A stretch of DNA of 64,000 nucleotides from Tolypeutes matacus (lineage: Eukaryota > Chordata > Mammalia > Cingulata > Chlamyphoridae), in contig JAKSZT010038590.1 of assembly GCA_026826555.1 (NCBI GenBank), positions 223,670 through 287,669 of the forward strand, given 5' to 3'. Positions 59,610 through 64,000 of the stretch are shown one piece after another (position 1 is the stretch's first letter; each line of letters opens with the position of its first letter). The notes beneath the pieces are model-generated. The model did not search any database and was not told the DNA's origin. It saw nothing but the letters and a program-made list of their open reading frames with translations. A program made the translations under genes and the position numbers.

Positions 59610-60170
59610 GTTTTAATTTTCTAAAGGCTCTCAAGTCAATATACCAGAAATGGGTTGGCTTTTAAAATGGGGATTTATTAATTTATAAGCTTAAAGTTCC
59701 AAGGCCGAGAAAACTGAGAAAATTGAGGCATCAGATGAAGTTCTTTCCCCTACCACATAGCTGTCTGCAATCTTGGAGTCCTGTCACATGAAGGACACAA
59801 TGGCACCACCTGCTGGTTTCTACCTTTTCCCCCAGGCTTCATTGTCTTCAGTTTCTGACCACTCCCTTCTGTGGCATTTTCTTTCTCAGATAATAATATT
59901 TTGAGCTTCTTGCTCTTGGGGATTTCTCTCCCAGCTTCTGTAGTTACCTCTTTAAGATCTGTATCTTTTCTTTCTATATGTATTTCTGAATTAATCCTGT
60001 TCATAAAGGAATCCAGTAAGATGATCAATACCCACCCTGAGTCTTATCAAAGGCCCATAAATGAAGAAATCTAATCAAAAGGCCCCACCTACAATAGATT
60101 CACATCTATATGGTTGGATTAGCTATAAGTATATGATCTTTTCTGAGGCATATAGAGTCTCAATGTACCA
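59610..60170 (-). mobile_element. Family A LTR, minus orientation
   Basis: 'gttttaattttctaaaggctc' and 'gggttggcttttaaaatggggatt' open it; 'caaaggcccataaatg...ctaatcaaaaggccccacctac' closes it. Copy A lacks it at the matching position (about 6600). The opposed frames at 59750-60028 and 59871-60074 lie within it and are not recognised proteins. Confidence 0.68.
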
Positions 60171-61600
60171 ATGGTCTTATATATATAAGTAAAGACACAA
60201 TACATGCACAAGATGAGAGAATAGTTAAAAAGTTATTTTCTTAAAAGAGTAAATGGTAATCAAAGATGTCGCCAAAGGCAAACAAAGTAAAGAGGAATTG
60301 CAATAAATATAGATTCTAGACAAGAGTTCAGATAATAATAAATGTTAATGCAGTAATTTACATGGATAGTATATATGATATTTCAAAAATTTTATATGAT
60401 TTAAGGATGTAGAAGAAAATAATGCACATTTTAATTGTTTGAATAAATTAGTTAACAGTGATGAATTTGTGAGAATTAAATAAAATTGTAATCCTAAAAC
60501 AGTTTGAAATTTACTTTTATCTTTCAAACATCATTTAACAAAATGAAGAAATATAATTAAACAAAGAAATTGAAGAAATATAATTAAATATATTAAACTT
60601 TAATGTAAATTAAAATATCACTTGAGGGGGAAATATATCTAATAAGCATTTCCTAATTTAAAACAAAGAATGAAATTTAGGAATATTAAGTAAACATATT
60701 TTCTTAAATATACTTTGAATAGTTGAGAAAATTAAAAATACAATTGTTTATATAGCTACATCTTTAGCAGGAAATATCAGAAACTCATACAACCAAAAGT
60801 TATGGTATATCACAAAATTTGAATTCATTATCAATTTTTAGTAACATCTCTCTATTAAAATACTTAAAACAAATGTGCAAATAATTTATCTCCAAAATCT
60901 ATATCTTTATAAAGAACATAATCTTACATAAATCCAAAAAATGAAATGATATTTTAATCATAACAAAATTATCCAAAGAAGTTGTAATTACTGAAGCTTA
61001 TAGATGCATCACAGAATGGTAGAGTTTTCAAATGGTTAACAGGTAGACACAAAAGAGATAAAACAGCATGCAGATATTTAACATCAAGAATTTAGAAAAC
61101 TTCAGGTCTTAAAGAATTGCAAGATGAGATTTTTTATTTAACGCATATACCAAATTAAAAACATTCATCTCCTCAGTTTAAATGTCAAAGTTATCCCCAA
61201 ATATTATAGTGATGAGTGGAAAACAAAAACTACAAACTAGAAATAGAAAGTCATAAAATAATTTTATATGTTTGTAATACATGTATAGGTATAAGATTAT
61301 ACTAAAAGAACATGAACAAAACTCTAAGAGTTAAGATATTTCTGTTTTCTTTAATAATTTAAAATATTTTTCAAATTTTCTTCAATATTCACACACTTTT
61401 TTCTATAACATAATTCCATCACGCTACTTTATTTTAATCTAAGATCAAATAATGAAGAGCTGATTTTTGAGCTGTTTTTTTTTTGTTTGTTATGAATAAA
61501 TTGAACCAAATGTATTTAGTAAAAACCAGCAAATATTTTCATAACAAATGTTACTGTGTATTCATATACTGCAAGAACATAAGCATTCTGTTAATGTTCA
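60171..61600 (+). other. Non-repeat portion of duplicon copy B
   Basis: AT-rich and matching 6660-7990 in order, for example 'gaagaaaataatgcacattttaatt' at both 60410 and 6892. No gene is seen. Confidence 0.6.
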
Positions 61601-61671
61601 AAATTTATTAACACTACAATAAATTGTTTCCATTCATCATCTGATTTTATTTTTAAAATAACTCTATGGTC

Positions 61672-62049
61672 TTAGATTTTTTTACCTTTAGAGTTGAGGA
61701 AAAACAAATACATCTGGCTGAAGCAACCCATGATTGAAACACACTTGTTGGATGGTAGTAAATTCTTTAAGGTTTCAGGTGTGATAACCGTTAAGTAACT
61801 GAGGTCAAGGAATGACAGGTTACTGAGGGAAAAATACATGGGGGTGTGAAGCTGGAGATCCAGATGAATTATTATTATCATCCCTGCATTCCCCAGCACG
61901 GTAATAAGGTATATTAGGAGAAACAGCATAAAGAGGATGTGTTGGATCTCCTCAGAGTCTGTCAATCCCATCAGAATGAAGCCGGGCACATTTGTATAAT
62001 TCTTACCTTCAATAATAACATTCAACTGTCTATAAATCAAAGATGACAA
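61672..62049 (-). pseudogene. Truncated olfactory receptor pseudogene (class II type)
   Basis: A 125-codon frame covers the N-terminus to TM3 of an odorant GPCR. It shows an N-glycosylation site 'NYT' before '[16 protein letters not shown]', TM1 with '[14 protein letters not shown]', the family signature '[19 protein letters not shown]' at the IL1/TM2 boundary, and '[10 protein letters not shown]' with the TM3 cysteine. ORs are normally about 310 residues; this one stops 8 residues after TM3 starts, at a break where OR similarity ends ('NSKGKKI'). No ATG precedes TM1 in frame (the frame opens with TTG), so the start is lost too. The 'MAYDRYVAIC' region and TM4-7 are absent. The family within class II is not determined. 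Confidence 0.92.
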
Positions 62050-64000
62050 ATAACATGAATGAACTCATTTTTTTTTTAATAATAGTGATCTGGCATTAAA
62101 AATAATTTAGTAATTCTAAAAATTCATAATAAGGTATAGTTTGCAAAATATGACTAAGTTTGAGTGGCAAAGTTAAATGAGGTTTAAATCAACATTTGAA
62201 TAATATATAATAGCAACACACATGTATATTACATAATTATAATTACCATGACACTGTTATAAATACTTCCCTTCATTAGCAGATTTATCCAGATTAAAAT
62301 ATTATGCAATATTTATTACTATAGCGTGAATATATTACATGAATAAAAGGGCACAGAAAGCTAAGTAACTTTCTCACCATCCCTACTATTAAGTACTGTT
62401 GGCTCTATTCTGTGAAGATTTGGTTGAGCCCAGAAATCATGTTCCTAACACTATATTTGTACATATATTTAATTTCAGCAAAACAAATAAAAATACTAGT
62501 TATGTAAGAAACAGTATTAGAGAGTTTTAATGCATCATTTACTGTGCTTTTGTATCAAATATTATTTAGTACCAATGACAGATCAGAAAATAAAACATAG
62601 GTGTATTAATATTATAGGCACATCACTATTGATATTTAGAAGATATGTTTTTTAACTGGTTATTTAATCAAATTTCTTCCAAAAATTATTTTTTCAATAC
62701 ATGTACATTGCTTGATGACTCTGATTCTACCAATTCTATATTCCCATTTCACAAAACCTAGCATTATATAGTAAGGCCTACAAGATATGTATATGTATAA
62801 GCATATCCTTCTAATAATAACCCAATTTTTACATAAACTAAAACACTCTTAACTTTGCAATCAATACTTACCATAAGTCAGAGTTGGTGAACAACTTCTT
62901 CCAGCATTATCTATCTAGAAAACTTTCAGCCTCAAATTTTTCTCATAAATGAATTATGTAAACCATTTAAGAAGCCTGAAATAGCTGTAATTCTGTGATA
63001 TTATAATTGTTTCTTTTGAAGTAAATGAAGTTTAATTTTTGTGCAGTTTTTCTATTTTGGAGGTACAACACATCAACCTAAATATTTTGTTCAGGTCTTG
63101 GTAAAATAGAAGGTTTACCTTGAAATTATTTTTTACAACTCTACCAGGGATTTGCTGTGAAAACAAGCAGAGGAGAGTAACCCCTATCTTCACCCTGATA
63201 ATGCCACAGCGCCTCTTATATTAAGCATTGCTAATAATGCAACATTTTGCCATCTCTGGGACCAATTTACATGGAAACTTTCTTTGAATGATGCCAATGA
63301 TTAATGTTCAAGGACTAAGGTACCCATGTTAATTTGAAACAAAGAGTTGCCTTCCCCTTAGAAACCACATGATGTTGATCAGCATTTTTACTATTCTTTT
63401 GTGATGCTCATTTTTATGACTAGTTAAAAGAGTAAGTTTTTCTGGAGACATTGTGAATTAACCTGTTACCAAAAGAACAGATTGTTAGTCAGCAGGAATG
63501 GAAGAGCACATCTTCTCAGTGAAACATTTTTTGTATTTAAAATTAAGAGACTATCATAGGATTGAACATTTTCATTCCACAAAAATTATTTTACAACAAA
63601 ATTTAAAGAAAATGAAAATTGTTCATAAATGTTGTTGTTCCTGAGGCATTTTTTATTCTAAGTATTTTCCTTTGTGCATATAAAGCTTATTTTTATGTAT
63701 ACTAATGAATTTATGTAATTGTGTCACACTGAATTTTTTGTAATATACTGATTTTATCATTAAATATTTCTAATAAACCCAGACCTATGTTATAATAAAC
63801 TTTTGTAAAACCCACAATATCATGCATATTGCATTGATTGGTGCAGTATAATTAAGTACTTTCTAGAAATGAGTACCAGGTGATGATTGGACATTTTGAT
63901 GCATCATAAGGAAAGCATCAAGTTTGGTGGAGTCAAGTTTAGGAATGTCAATGATTCATCTACACAAGAGATGCACTGCTGTATTCAGCCACAGCAATGT
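62050..64000. other. Anonymous AT-rich DNA beyond the OR
   Basis: No coding region, RNA gene or recognisable repeat. If the OR once had a promoter and 5' untranslated exon, they would lie here (minus strand), but nothing in the sequence marks them. Confidence 0.4.

Larger units (their letters stand above)
45870..61600 (+). repeat. Segmental duplication, copy B
   Basis: Direct-orientation counterpart of 2395-8040. It is stretched by insertions absent from copy A: LTR 47023-47465, L1 47561-56530, two L1 ends 57011-57735, SINE 58931-59282 and LTR 59610-60170. In turn it lacks the SINE (3894-4104) and LTR (5655-6282) of copy A. It ends about 70 bp before the truncated OR. Confidence 0.8.

Noticed and set aside
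1..64000. CRISPR array, phage or bacterial operon
   Set aside because: Interspersed L1, SINE, ERV and OR sequence show vertebrate nuclear DNA; no regularly spaced short repeats were seen.

Overview
This is AT-rich mammalian genomic DNA from a gene-poor, repeat-saturated interval. The only cellular gene trace I recognise is a truncated olfactory receptor (OR) pseudogene on the minus strand near the right end (61672-62049). Three things suggest a xenarthran (armadillo, sloth or anteater): tRNA-like SINEs whose head contains 'gtggctcaa...ggttgag' and whose tail is rich in 'agcagacac' units; L1 elements with an unfamiliar long 3' UTR; and ERV-L/MaLR-type LTRs. The species call is inference. No RNA gene, CRISPR array, bacterial feature or intact protein-coding gene was found.

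Layout. 1-8040: an LTR tail and an inverted L1 fragment, then duplicon copy A, carrying an old L1 ORF1 remnant, a SINE, an L2 piece and an LTR. 8041-11870: an old L1 ORF2-to-3' end, itself hit by an L1 tail (8876-9483), an LTR and a polyadenylated 251-bp foldback insert (10479-10729). 11871-19250: LTRs and largely anonymous AT-rich DNA. 19545-23441: a decayed ERV-L pol fragment and LTRs. 23442-30083: a near full-length minus-strand L1 with internal deletions. 30097-37670: old fragments, a SINE, LTRs and two 5'-truncated L1 tails with clear target-site duplications. 37684-43353: a minus-strand ERV-L provirus with recognisable LTRs, primer-binding site, gag, RT, RNase H and dUTPase remnants. 43560-61600: a partial third copy of the duplicon, then copy B, which is expanded by an 8.97-kb plus-strand L1 (47561-56530), two L1 tails, a SINE and LTRs. 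61672-64000: the OR remnant and anonymous DNA.

The main large-scale structure is a direct, diverged segmental duplication. About 6 kb at 2150-8040 is collinear with 45870-61600, roughly 40-50 kb away, and each copy has its own later insertions. In several cases one copy supplies the empty site for an insertion in the other. Copy B ends just before the truncated OR, which fits the tandem-duplication history of an OR cluster. The second theme is L1 biology: a family with an unusually long 3' UTR (about 2.5 kb), two copies sharing about 110 bp beyond the usual 3' end (a candidate 3' transduction), a twin-primed copy, and a non-L1 foldback RNA inserted by L1-type retrotransposition. All coding remnants are broken; nothing here appears able to make a functional protein.
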